Source: Mesorhabditis belari
Taxonomy: Eukaryota; Nematoda; Chromadorea; Rhabditida; Rhabditidae
Direction of reading: 5' to 3'
Assembly (NCBI GenBank): GCA_958450365.1
Contig: CAUEEP010000913.1
Coordinates: 663,001-727,000 of the forward strand
Length of the DNA: 64,000 bases
The notes under the pieces were generated by a model, which saw nothing but the letters and a program-made list of their open reading frames with translations, searched no databases and was not told the DNA's origin. Positions within the stretch are counted from its first letter, which is position 1; every line of letters begins with the position of its first letter. This document shows positions 1-9,645 of the stretch, one piece after another. The translations under genes and the position numbers were made by a program.

Positions 1-62
1 CAGATCTTCCTTAACAACTGTCTCGTCTTATTTCTTTCCTTTCTTCAAAGGAACACCGCTTC
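1..62. other. Left flank outside the repeat array
   Basis: This stretch has no match at the corresponding place in the later units. At about 63 the sequence becomes homologous to 17307, 34007 and 50578. It is therefore the only visible piece of the left flank, and the array edge lies here. No gene is seen. Confidence 0.6.
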
Positions 63-280
63 TTTTCCTTTTTTTTTACATTCTTTTGTGGTGAAACTCA
101 ATAATTCACACTGCCCAAGAAACGAATTAATTCGAAGATCGATTGTAATTTGTTGAAAGGTGAATAGATTGATGAAGTGGAGAGATTTTGTGGGTAAAAG
201 AAAAATAAAAGTGGATATGGTTAATGGTTGTATTAGGTTGGCAAGTTATAAACGATCGTTTTTTGGTAATGTGTTTTCTG

Positions 281-1027
281 AAAAAGCGGCTTATCCAATC
301 AAAAAACGGTTTGCTTCATTCAAAAGCCCTATTCTTAATCTACAAAAATGGCTTTTTTGAATTTTTGAAAAATGTTTTATTCTAGAACTTTTTCAGGCTT
401 TTTAATGTAAGAGTTGAAAATCCTGGTTTCTAGCATTCATGAGCTAATATATTTTTGAGTGATTGCATACTTTTTAAAATAAAACACTTCATCGATTACA
501 TAGTTTCCCAAAATTTCAGAACAATCCAATCTTCGGAAGGTTGATTTTCAAATTAGGCTCAAAATGCACTTTTAAAAATACATTTATTGAAAACCAATAA
601 TGTGATACAAACAAAGGGTACATAATAAGACATAAAGGTTAAACACACAATTTTATGGCACTGTGGCCGTTCTCATCCCTATTTACCCCTATTACTTTTG
701 TGCTAATTTAATCCATTTTCGTTTGAATTTAAGCAAGATTAAAAAGAAAAGATTAAAAGAAAGAGAACGGTTCGATCGATTGGATTGTTCTGAAATTTTG
801 GGAAGCTATGTAATCGATGAAGCGTTTTATTTTAAAAAGTATGCAATCACTCAAAAATATATTAGCTCATGAATGCTAGAAACCAGGATTTTCAACTCTT
901 ACATTAAAAAGCCTGAAAAAGTTCTAGAATAAAACATTTTTCAAAAATTCAAAAAAGCCATTTTGTAGATTAAGGATAGGGCTTTTGAATGAAGCAAATC
1001 GTTTTTTGATTGGATAAGCCGCTTTTT
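281..1027. repeat. Unit-1-specific long palindrome (arms ~250 bp)
   Basis: Bases 281-531 reappear as a near-perfect reverse complement at 778-1027, separated by a spacer of about 246 bp. The outer tips read AAAAAGCGGCTTATCC and its complement. At the matching place units 2-4 hold only a short GTAGTAGTG-type repeat, so this is an insertion into unit 1 or a replacement there. The form is that of a non-autonomous fold-back or MITE-like element. No transposase reading frame is present, and no clear target-site duplication could be assigned because the flank also differs for about 48 bp. Confidence 0.85.
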
Positions 1028-2417
1028 CCGCTTATTCTTATTTGCAAGTTAATATTTTTTAAAAAGATAATCATGGATCTTTTCTTTTTTTTGTATTGAT
1101 TGTAATTGTTCTTTTAAAAAATATCAACTTACATATAAAAATGAAGTAAAACTCAAGGAAATCACAAGAGAGGCCTCAAAAAGCTCGTAAACTTTACAAG
1201 AGCTGAAAACTTAAAAAAAATCAAACTGGGAATCGTTTTTATTAATGTAATATGAATAGAATCCTACATAGAAATATGTGGGAAGTGTAGAAAGAAACTC
1301 TATTCAGAACGCAGAACGAAATCCTACTATTAGAGTCACTTTTGCGGCGAATCAAAGAAAAACTCTCGATTGGTTCAAGGTCGATTCACTGCACACAATA
1401 TGTAAACAAAAGAAATTAAAGATTTTCTTTCTATTTCAAGTTTTTCTATAGTTTGAGTCAATTCTTTTCCTAGCTTTTTGCGGAGATCAACAAAAACTGT
1501 TTGTTAATCGATTGGGTAAAATTTAGCAACATTTAGCAACAATTTAGCAACAAAGTTCAGCGTTTGAAAGTTAATCTAGTGATGATTAAAAGTTACAAGG
1601 GATAATAGATGTAAGTTTGGAAGGAGAAAACAATAGTTGCTTAACAAAATGGGAAGAGCATTTCATTTCTTGAGGGTACTTTTCATTCTTTTTTTCTTCC
1701 GAAAATCTTTGTTCCAAAAAAAGAGAAAAGAATTGGTAGACATAACAAAGAATGGAAAAGGGAAGGGGAAAAGAAAAGGAATGAGTTCAGGGAGAAAGGG
1801 AAGGGGAAACGTGGGAATCACAAATGAATGAAGACACGAAAATAAGAAAAGCAAAAAGAGAAAATGAAGAAAGAGTTCGTATTGATATATTGCATGATTC
1901 TACCGGAATGATCTTTTAAACCAAACCTGAAGCAAAGCCGATACCTAACTTCTAGCCTGGTTCGGAAAGATTTACTTTGAAACAATCCTACACAGTACCA
2001 ATGAATACTATAGACGTTTCTTGGTATTACGGTAAGCCGCTATTAGTTGATATCAATGTCAACAAAATCATGCTTCAAAAATTAAACAAACCATGTTTTT
2101 TTTCTGCGAGACTAATCAAAATTTGACAAAGAGCTTCCATAAAGTCTAATTTATTAAATTTCCGTCAATTTTTGGTAGATTTCAGAGAGATTTCCCACAA
2201 TCTAAATTAAGAACCTAATTAATACCAACATTTCAAATTTAATCCGCTCATTCTCTATTGGATTTTCCCATCTTTCGTATTTATCAAAAGATCCGCTTAA
2301 ATCACGGAATGAGTTTTTTGAAAACTTTTGATAAGGATTCTGAAAAACGAAAAAATGAAAAATGAAAAAATCTGAAAAACGATCTTCTCAAAGCTTTATT
2401 TATTGGTCTCAAAAAAA
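1028..2417. other. Region upstream of lysozyme, unit 1
   Basis: This is AT-rich noncoding-looking sequence. It contains a short tandem repeat built on TTAGCAACA at about 1528-1555 and a purine-rich tract at about 1720-1812 that gives lysine/arginine-rich low-complexity frames on + and their complement on -. A short possible exon starting MNTIDVSWYYG lies at about 2001-2033, followed by a good GTAAG donor, but no partner exon was found. No recognisable gene is seen. Confidence 0.5.
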
Positions 2418-3676
2418 TGAAAGTGCTCCTAATTTTCGCTATTCTTTTTCTCCAAGTTTCAGCAAAACTCGGCTGGGATGGGATTCAAGTGAGTGAGATG
2501 AGATTGAATTCGATTATATTTTTCCGTCTAACTGACAATGAGCTACCGTATTGATAGTGGAAATGATATAAAGTATCCTAGGCGGTGACCGTATCGGGAT
2601 TTGAATGTCTCAAGAAAAATGGATACGATTTCTTTGTGGCACGAGTCGGAAGATCGGTAAAGTGGATTAGACGCAACAGGCCCGTAGCCAGAAAAGTTTT
2701 TACTCCAAAAGCCAACAGCCATGGCTAGTCAGGTCAAAGCCAATGGCTTTCGATTGGTCTGCCCGGGTAATTTTTTTTTTTTTTTTTTAATGTATGGTTT
2801 TTTTTTTTTTTTTTTTTTGAAGTAAAGTGGGGGGAGCCGTTATATGGGGAAATTACAAATTACATTTACGATCTCTTTGCTAATTGTTTTCAAAATCTTC
2901 TTAAAGTCATTAGGAACATACTACAATACCTTTCTCAGACTAACATCGTCGACACGACTGGCATACAAAACATTTTGAACGCTCGACAGGGTAAATGATT
3001 GATATGATTTTGATTTTATGAGGAGATCACAATTACAGCTGGATGGACAGATGTGGATGGATATATTTATCCATGTACAACATCGTCATGTCCATCGGGA
3101 GCCGTACAAGTCGAGAATACGATCAAAGCAATCAATGCTAAAGGAGCAAAGGTGATTTCGATGGAAATCGGATGAATTGACTGATTGTCAAAAGAAAGAA
3201 AGCATTCTTTCAGATGAATACCTTGTGGATGGACATTGAAGGCACTTGGCCATCTGATACAAAACACAATCAGCAATTTATTCAAGGAATGATCGACCAA
3301 GCTGAGGTAGAGACTTCTATAAGATGGGAAAATGGCCGTACTCCGGTTGCTTTTTATAAAACCCTGATCCACCTAGATCAAGCTGAAATATCAAAATTTC
3401 AGAAAATGAATGTCAAAGTGGGCATCTACGCAGCCCATTATGATTACCCGGAGATCACGGGAAATTGGAATGGAGCATCGAAATATCCACTTTGGTGGGC
3501 AAATTATAATGGAGAAGCGAATCTTGATCAGTAAGTTGCGAGAACAGGTAATAGTTTAAAGCAAAATTTCTAGTTTCGTGGCTTTTGGTGGTTGGACAAA
3601 GCCGACAATTCATCAATACAAAGGAACAACATCGGGACCTTGTGGAGTTTCGATGGATCTCAGTTATAAACCATAA
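2418..3676 (+). CDS. lys: GH25-type lysozyme, unit 1 copy
   Basis: Secreted peptidoglycan-cleaving lysozyme of the nematode GH25-like LYS family, expected in gut defence or bacterial digestion. Exon 1 encodes a signal peptide (MKVLLIFAILFLQVSA) followed by KLGWDGIQ. Exon 2 gives AVTVSGFECLKKNGYDFF. Later exons contain AGWTDVDGYIYPC, then WMDIEG (the D-x-E catalytic pair of GH25) at 3213-3534, and a last exon FVAFGGWTKPTIHQYKG ending at TAA 3676. Introns are short with GT...TAG ends. Between exon 2 and the VDTTGIQNILNARQ exon this copy has lost a GITVGFDLKPW segment and gained two poly-T runs (2771-2788, 2798-2818). The exon junction after NARQ does not match in phase, so the gene may be damaged although the catalytic exons are open. 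Confidence 0.8.
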
Positions 3677-3816
3677 GCATTTTGTTTTTTTGAATTCTCG
3701 AAATCAAATAAAATCATCCATCTTTCAGAATTTCTTGCAATCACATGCCAAATATATATGTTACATCCGATTATGAATGTATTCTTATTCGGAGGTCCAA
3801 TTTGAAACGTATTCTT

Positions 3817-3832
3817 AATCGGACGTCCGATT
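3817..3832. repeat. 16-bp perfect palindrome downstream of lysozyme
   Basis: AATCGGACGTCCGATT is its own reverse complement. It lies among short repeats of the form ATTCTTANTCGGA. It recurs in units 2 and 3, and in unit 4 it is altered to AATCGGACGGCCGATT at about 52859. Function is unknown. Confidence 0.6.
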
Positions 3833-3984
3833 AAAAGATCAGCGTTTGCGCCTTCTACACTCTTCTGTGACTGTGAATGTCGAGGTTTTCTGTGAATTAA
3901 TTTGCAATTAGTTTAAATTATTCCTTGCGTTAACTATAAAAGCATTCATATTTTTTTACACAATCGATTCGATAAATTCTTAAT

Positions 3985-4239
3985 CGACTTTCTTTCTGCC
4001 GCCACCTTTTCCACGCGCAGTTTCTGCAGCTCCCGATGCACTACGGTGTTGTCGACTCTTGTTATCTGATGTTGCGTCTTTGTGGCTCATCGTCTGAGAA
4101 ACTTCAGTAGCGGCTGGTCCGTTCTTTTTTTCTTACTCGATCGAGGTGATCTTCAAATTTTTAGCCACCTAAAAAAAATTCTAGAAAGCAAATGAAAACT
4201 TCTCACAATCTTGGCATCATTAAGGCCTGGATCTGCCAT
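3985..4239 (-). pseudogene. ZNF277: ZNF277 N-terminal remnant, unit 1 left
   Basis: On the minus strand this keeps only the first ZNF277-like exons: an upstream MADPGLNDAKI start (4239 downwards) and the MSHKDATSDNKSRQ segment (from 4090). It breaks at GTCGA, just where the intact copy would read KKVDKDQ, and runs straight into lysozyme-downstream sequence. The MADP frame also meets a TAA after ITSIE. Comparison with unit 4 shows that the rest of ZNF277 and a ClpX-like fragment are missing from this spot, so this is a deletion remnant. Confidence 0.75.
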
Positions 4240-5048
4240 TTGAATAGCTTGTCGTCAACGACGCAAGCAACCCGTTGAGTCCTTTGAGGGAACTAAAATT
4301 ACAATCCGTTAGTAGATATAAGATCATGAAAAGAGAAGCATCGAAAGTTATAAGAAAATCCTTGAAAGAAACTTTTGAAAACGATTTTTTGATATTTTTT
4401 TGTTAACTTCCTTGTATCTATAAAGTCCGACGATAAAAGATACGGTAGCTATGCGGTTAGGTGTAATGCGTATACATACCGTAAATACTGTAATAGTACC
4501 CTACCCCCCTTGTACAGTCGCGTAGTCGCAAAAGTTTTTTAGTATTTCATTTTTTTCAAAGCACCCGTACTTTCAAAAAATGCGTCTTTGGTATCAAAAA
4601 ATAGCCCTGAATTTCAGCTATTTTTTGATACCTAAGCGCGCATTGTAGTAATAAACCAGTGTCGAGAAAAACGCGTCCGCACCGTCATTATGGGGGTGGG
4701 GTACTATTACAGTATTTACGGTACGCATTTTTGGATACAAAATGGAAGAGTCTTTGAGAAATCGCTATCACTCGAACACACTTTGAACGTTTGAACCTTG
4801 GAATTTCTTACGAAACCACAACTTTTAACGAATCAAACCTGCACCAAACCAATACATAAAAACAAAAGAATAAGCATTTGTGTGAAAGATTTGACTGTTT
4901 CATATCTTTATTCAACGTGAAAGGAATTAATGAGAATGTCTATTTTTGGCAATAATATTGTTAAAGATATTTATTGAAATCAAAATGGAAACTCTTGTTT
5001 TATGATACAATCCGGTCGGAGTTTCGGCTGAATCGCGAAAAGAAATGA
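4240..5048. other. Noncoding spacer, ZNF277 remnant to left arm, unit 1
   Basis: Apart from the MITE-like element at 4477-4723, nothing coding is seen. Homology to the unit 4 region near ZNF277 stops after GAAAGTTATAAGAAAA at about 4358, where new sequence begins, marking a rearrangement junction. From 4743 the DNA is the reverse complement of the end of the right arm, that is, the 5' flank of rap-2. Confidence 0.6.
4477..4723. mobile_element. TA-flanked palindromic MITE-like element
   Basis: A 247-bp element with terminal inverted repeats beginning CCGTAAATACTGTAATAG and ending with the complement, both bordered by TA. Inside is a second hairpin, TATCAAAAAATAGC...GCTATTTTTTGATA. TA borders and short terminal repeats are typical of Tc1/mariner-derived MITEs. 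No reading frame is present. The same element lies in units 2 and 3 and, in opposite orientation, at 63544. Confidence 0.75.
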
Positions 5049-5216
5049 TCACCTCGTTCAGCAAATCGGCGAAGTTCTTGTAGTTCGGTCGGGTGTAGTA
5101 GTTGAGCTCACTAAATTTGTAATGAATGAATTCAAGTCAAAAACAAACCGAAGGTATTCGGCGAAATCGAGGAGTTGAAAGGGGCTATTGTAGAGTAATA
5201 TCTTATCGGCTATTGA
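5049..5216 (-). pseudogene. CK1-like kinase tail fragment, unit 1 left
   Basis: Two short exons on the minus strand encode SPFQLLDFAEYL and, after a small intron, RELNYYTRPNYKNFADLLNE. This matches the end of the C-lobe of casein kinase 1 family kinases. The fragment stops at GAGGTGAT, where the 2.9-kb deletion fuses it to rap-2 upstream sequence. No ATP-binding or catalytic residues are present. Confidence 0.6.
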
Positions 5217-5360
5217 AAAGCATCCCCCTTCCCATTTTCAAAAAAAGGATTGAATAAAATAAAGAAATTTCCTTTTATTCACCTGTTATTCAGAGACCAT
5301 TAAAAATAGGAAAAATATCACAATCTAAGAACAAAATTGTACAAAACTCAAGAAAAACCC

Positions 5361-6514
5361 TCAAAATTGGATCATTTCCGATTGCGGTTGAACGTAGAAG
5401 GCGTAAATTCGGTCCATAGACTAGAATTGTACCGCTTGGGTATGCATTCAAGCATGTAGACACAATCCCTGCTCGAGTCAATGTTTCGTCGAAAAAATAG
5501 AGCGTCCTTGAAATCAAGCTTCACCCCCACTCCGACCAAGTGTTCGGTCGCCATTTTGATGACTTCTGGCTCATTTGCTCCGTCGAATCGCTCCATTCCA
5601 GGGAATTGTGAAAGAAAATCGAGGATTCGGGGAATCATCTCCAGGGATTCAACAGAATGACAATAAACACGAACAGCCGCCCTCAAATTCTTGCTCAGCA
5701 TTCTCTTTTTAACGATTATATGCACGGCCTCTTCAAGATGATCCTCTTTCATTTGCGTGATGTGCAATAATTTGATCGAAGTCTTGATAAAAGCATCGAA
5801 ATAGAATTGCAGTCCGGAGTTAAATTCTGAGTCCAACAAAGAAAACTCATCACATACAAGGTTCACTTCTTCACAGTCATTCATCTGAATTGTAATGAAA
5901 TTCTCAAAAAGCTCCCTGATCACTTGATTTTCTTCGAACAGAGCGTGAATATCATGCACCTCTAATTTAACCGTTTTTTCAATCTTCGAGTGGAAATTCT
6001 CAATTAATTTCAGCAAAGACTTTCTTCCGTACACCTCGAGATTCAAATATTTCACAGATTTCAATTGATTCAGAATGATCGCGTGTCCGTCGGTAAAGTT
6101 GAACTTGCTCTTGTCGACATTGTCGTCTTCGTCTTCGTCGTCTTCGTCTTCGTCTTCGTCTTCGTCGTCGTCGTCGTCGTCGACTTCGTCTTCTTTGTCC
6201 TCTATCAACATCGACAATTCGACACACGAGTGGATTCGTTCAATCAATGGAAAGTGGAGATCGGCATCTAATCCATTGAATGAGGAATAGAGGGGAAATT
6301 TCCCAATACGAATCTCTTGATACATAGAAATCTCGTACACGTGATTCCCAAAAACTATCCAAGGTTTCCACAACAGTATCGATCGAAATCCTACATTCAC
6401 TTTGACCAATTCAATCGCATCCCTCGGCTTCATTTGCTCGAAGATCTCTAGCTTTAGGTCGTAGCATAGCTTCTCCATTGGGAATGATCTGAGCTTTCGC
6501 ATTTCGAACCGCAT
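5361..6514 (-). CDS. F-box-like acidic-tract protein, unit 1 left copy
   Basis: Single-exon frame of about 380 residues starting at ATG 6514 (MRFEMRKLRSFPMEKL). Residues about 10-50 fit a degenerate F-box (FPMEKLCYDLKLEIFEQM...RDAIELVKVNVGFRSIL), the Skp1-binding module of SCF ubiquitin ligases. The acidic D/E tract at residues about 110-135 is encoded by GAC/GAA trinucleotides, and the C-terminal part is of unknown, possibly substrate-binding, function. One base is missing near the end (ATTCGGTCC versus ATCCGGTCC in unit 2), so the last 20 residues change and the frame ends at 5372 instead of 5361. This is one of the two nearly intact copies. RNase H ends 172 bp upstream on the same strand. 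Confidence 0.6.
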
Positions 6515-6686
6515 TTTGCTTGGCGTCGTTCTACGCCTAAATAAAAAAACAATTAAATTTCGCACAAACAACTAGATAATTGGATTAAAAGTTGCTAGAG
6601 GAAATTCTCAATAATCGCTAGATAACTTTGCTCATCAACCGTTATAAGAATGGTCATGAAAAATTTCAAAGGGTAATAAATATTTA

Positions 6687-8226
6687 TTACATATTCCAGT
6701 CTTTATTAATCTCGCGTACGGTGTCCATCAAAAGGTTTTGCTCTTTGTCCTTCAAAAGCTGTCCAATTGATGAAGTCTCGTCGTATTGAATTTCTTGCGG
6801 CTTGAATGGTGATGTTACGTCGGTACCTAAAAATACGAATTATTTTCACTAGATACAGAATTGTTTTCTTCCAAATAAATTGAAAAGGGACTTGCCAAAG
6901 GTAATTTGATGCTTATTTGGGTTCCAGGGTGTAATTTCCCTTGACTCATTGGGAGGAGGTGTCTTGCCTAGATCGATCGCCTTTCGAGCTAATTCATCTG
7001 CCTAAAATTAAGAAAACCAATCAAAGTAAATTGGAGAAGAACTATATAAACCATTTTGTAAATAACATATTCAAAAGCATTACCGTATCGTTTCCACAAT
7101 CGGGGGATCCGCGGACGTGACTTTGTACCCATTGCAGAGTGACTTCCGGAAAACAACTCAAGAGACGCAGTAGATTTTGTAAACTGAACGCAAAATGTAG
7201 AGAAATACAAATGCAACAACAAACTTTTCGGGATCCTTTTCTTGCAAGTCATATCTGTACAGCTTTCTCGCCTCCTTCTCCGGGTTCTGGCGGTTCCACA
7301 ACTCATCCATCAGGTTTAAACAATCCGTTCGTACAACCACCCGCTGGCCCCTAAATCATCAAAAATTTTTTTACACACAAAATTGCCGGTACTTATTATT
7401 ATTGTACAAATGAATAAAGCTTACTTGAATCCTCCCCAAAAATAAAGTCGATGAAGGGCGACATTAATCGCCAGCGTTTCACCAGCAAAAACAGAGTTTG
7501 TTGAACCAATGGCAAGACTCCTAAATTTAAAAGTTATTATTTTTAGAAATCAGCCAAAGCATTTTCCTAATTTTGATATTCGGTACTATAATTATAGCAT
7601 GATTGAGCCCTTACAAATTGAGCGGATGAAGACCTCCGAAAAAATTGCCGATTCCCGTTAGTTTTGGCTCGTCCTTTTTCGTCTCAACACGGGAGGCATC
7701 TGTGTATAAGTATGTCGTCTTCTTATCAAAATCCCGATTGGCCCATTCCCATGTAGAGTCCTTCGTAAAGCCTGTAACATAACCAAATAAATAACCGTTA
7801 TACAGCAAAATGTCAAGTTATTCAACAAAAAAGTTTATGGTCCACTAACATTCTATGAGTTTAGAATTGTCTAAATTTGAAAGACAAATAAACCTACCAA
7901 AGTCTTCTTTGTTCCCTTTGTTTATGCGCTTTTCTTTCCAAGTCTTCGCTTTTTTTCCAATCCCTAAAAATAATCAAATAAACCATTGATTGATAGAACC
8001 ACCTTCAATTATTGGCTGCCATAAATTTACCTATTAAATAAAAAAGTTACCTCAATAGCTGTGAGTGTTCTCGCTTCCTTCTTCGGAAGGATCGTTACCG
8101 TGTTTGGGTCCTTATGCCACTGTTTTGCTGCCGCCTTCTTCTCCTTCTTCCTTTGGCTTCGTCCCCTCTTCTTCTTCTCTCCCTCTTGTGCTTCCGAGTC
8201 CCCTCCAGCGCTTGATCTTTTAGCAT
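6687..8226 (-). CDS. RNase H1-type nuclease, unit 1 left copy
   Basis: Multi-exon gene for an RNase H fold enzyme that would cut RNA in RNA/DNA hybrids. Exons in order: a lysine/glutamate-rich N-terminal exon (DAKRSSAGGDSEAQEG...), a short basic exon, then YTDAS, GETLAINVAL, RTDCLNLM, WVQSHV and TADELARKAI. Together these supply the D-E-D-D catalytic set of RNase H1. The last exons read HQITFG and VREINKDWNM before TAA. One intron uses a GC donor (GGCAAGT). The A-run in exon 2 is 7 long here, which breaks the frame; unit 2 has 8 and stays open. No start exon is seen: the frame begins right after TTTTTTCAG beside the palindromic element, so the gene looks 5'-truncated. Confidence 0.75.
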
Positions 8227-8288
8227 CTGAAAAAAGAGAATTAATAAAACTTAACTCGTAAGAACCAAAATTTTAAAAAATGACAGGT

Positions 8289-8806
8289 CCTAGTTGGGGG
8301 GGCACTTTTTTCTTCAAAACCAGTTTTCCTGGGGTAATTTTATGTGTCGGTTCCGAAAAACACAACGTGAGCTTGGGGAAAGGCGTTTCAACCGAGTTTT
8401 GGGGCTTCAAAGTACGCGTTTCTATGGTGTACTTCACTATATGGAGTCTAGGTATCCACTATTGGGGCACTTTTCAAGATCAAAAATAGAGCCAAAACCA
8501 TTTTTAATCACACGGTCGTAATCTGGAAAAAATATTTTTTGTATTTTGTTCCAATTTGATCAGAAACGTAATCAGTAGGTGAAATTATGCCAGAAGAAGT
8601 GTTTTATGGCTTCGAAAAATGTTTTAAGAGACCATTTTTAGATCGCTTCCCTATGTGTACCCCTCTCCTTACACTGTATGAGCGCGCCCTTTGAAGCCCC
8701 AAAACTCTGCTTAAAACGCCTTTTCCTCTCGTGTTTTTCGGAATCTACGCATAAAATTACCCCAGAATAAGTGGTTTTGAAGAAAAAAAAGTGCCCCCCA
8801 ACTAGG
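8289..8806. mobile_element. G-rich palindromic fold-back element, unit 1
   Basis: Ends read CCTAGTTGGGGGGGCAC and the reverse complement. Arms of about 130 bp (8289-8420 and 8675-8806) are imperfect inverted repeats, both carrying TTCTTCAAAACCA and CTGGGGTAATTTTATG. The middle contains no gene. This copy lacks about 107 bp of the spacer seen in units 2-4. The element lies between the divergent RNase H and lysine-rich ORF. No target-site duplication was clear. Confidence 0.75.
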
Positions 8807-8873
8807 ATAGTACCAAATGATGACAATCGTTAATTCCGATACTTTCGGATAAGTATTTCAGGAATACATATTA

Positions 8874-9071
8874 ATGAATTCACATAAAATCTTCTACATC
8901 TGCATAGACCAATTGAAAAAATATGTACTCCCAGAAAAGCTTTCCGAAGTTCAAGGAACGAAATTAACGAAAAAGAATAAAACTAAATCCAAGAAAAAAG
9001 CAACAAACCTTTCGAAAAACGACCCCACGGCCAAAAACAAGAAAAGATCCGACGCCACATCTCCGAGTTGA
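8874..9071 (+). CDS. Small lysine-rich protein, unit 1
   Basis: Open frame of 65 residues starting MNSHKIFYICIDQLKKY, with a hydrophobic first 15 residues and a lysine-rich second half (KKNKTKSKKKATNLSKND). It is conserved in units 2 and 3 and has a one-base frameshift in unit 4. It is transcribed divergently from RNase H across the palindromic element. I do not recognise the family; it could be a single exon of a larger gene or non-functional. Confidence 0.35.
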   Translation: MNSHKIFYICIDQLKKYVLPEKLSEVQGTKLTKKNKTKSKKKATNLSKNDPTAKNKKRSDATSPS

Positions 9072-9645
9072 TTGTGAAATAAACCCATCTGTTTTCCGAT
9101 TCCCTATATTTAAGCTTTAAATGCAAATTTCAAATCCTCTAAGCAAATTTTTGTTAAATGCAAAGCTCGGTAAGTAAATTTATTTTAATTTGATTAATAT
9201 TGTCAATTAATAGAGAAATTTGGGCAAAGACTCAATCCTTGGACAAATGTGAAAAGAAAAGTGGATCCTCAGTGAAAAGTTGTGATTACGAATTCAGTTT
9301 CCCGTCTTGATCTGCTAATTGTCTGCAAAAATGTAAAAGGTAACAATACGTACATTTTGTATTACACTACCGTAATACCTGTAACAAGATGTCACCCTCT
9401 AATAGAACGCCACCTCCCGCCTTCAAAAATTTTCTGTCGTGGACCCCTCCCTTTTTTCGACGTAGGGTGAGGTGATACCGTATCATAGATGAGGTCTTCA
9501 CCGCGGTAGTGTCCGATACACTGGGGTTTTCTTACAACTTTCGATGCTTCTCTTTTCATGATCTTATATCTACTAACGGATTGTAATTTTAGTTCCTTCA
9601 AAGGACTCAACGGGTGGCTTGCGTCGTTGACGACAAGCTATGCAA
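9072..9645. other. Noncoding spacer before ZNF277, unit 1
   Basis: AT-rich sequence with no convincing gene. At about 9367-9485 there is a block beginning TGTCACCCTCTAATAGAAC and containing GGGTGAGGTG, bordered by ACCGTAATACC and ATACCGTATC. It may be a decayed dispersed repeat. It recurs in all units. Confidence 0.4.

Larger units (their letters stand above)
4743..7898 (-). repeat. Left inverted arm of unit 1 (pairs with 11076-17306)
   Basis: This segment is an inverted, diverged copy of the right arm. The correspondence runs from the rap-2 upstream flank through the CK1 tail and F-box gene to an intron of RNase H. The left arm lacks about 2.9 kb holding CacyBP and rap-2; the join is at about 5047. 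Left and right arms differ more from each other than left arms differ between units, so the inversion predates the tandem amplification. Confidence 0.88.

Noticed and set aside
1663..1854. Lysine/arginine-rich and phenylalanine/leucine-rich frames upstream of lysozyme in each unit
   Set aside because: They come from a purine-rich low-complexity tract and its complement; the frames change between units.
3067..3372. 101-residue minus-strand frame over the lysozyme exons (also near 19591 and 36254)
   Set aside because: Shadow of the lysozyme coding exons; it crosses confirmed splice sites and has no family resemblance.
6000..6290. Arginine-, valine- and serine-rich frames opposite or shifted to the F-box gene (also near 12735, 22575, 29434, 39232, 46073, 59685)
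   Set aside because: They are the GAC/GAA acidic tract read in other frames and on the other strand.
8280..8521. Short frames MTGPSWGG... and MSSFGTILVGG... in the central palindrome
   Set aside because: They run through the inverted arms of the fold-back element and differ with the length of the G/C run.
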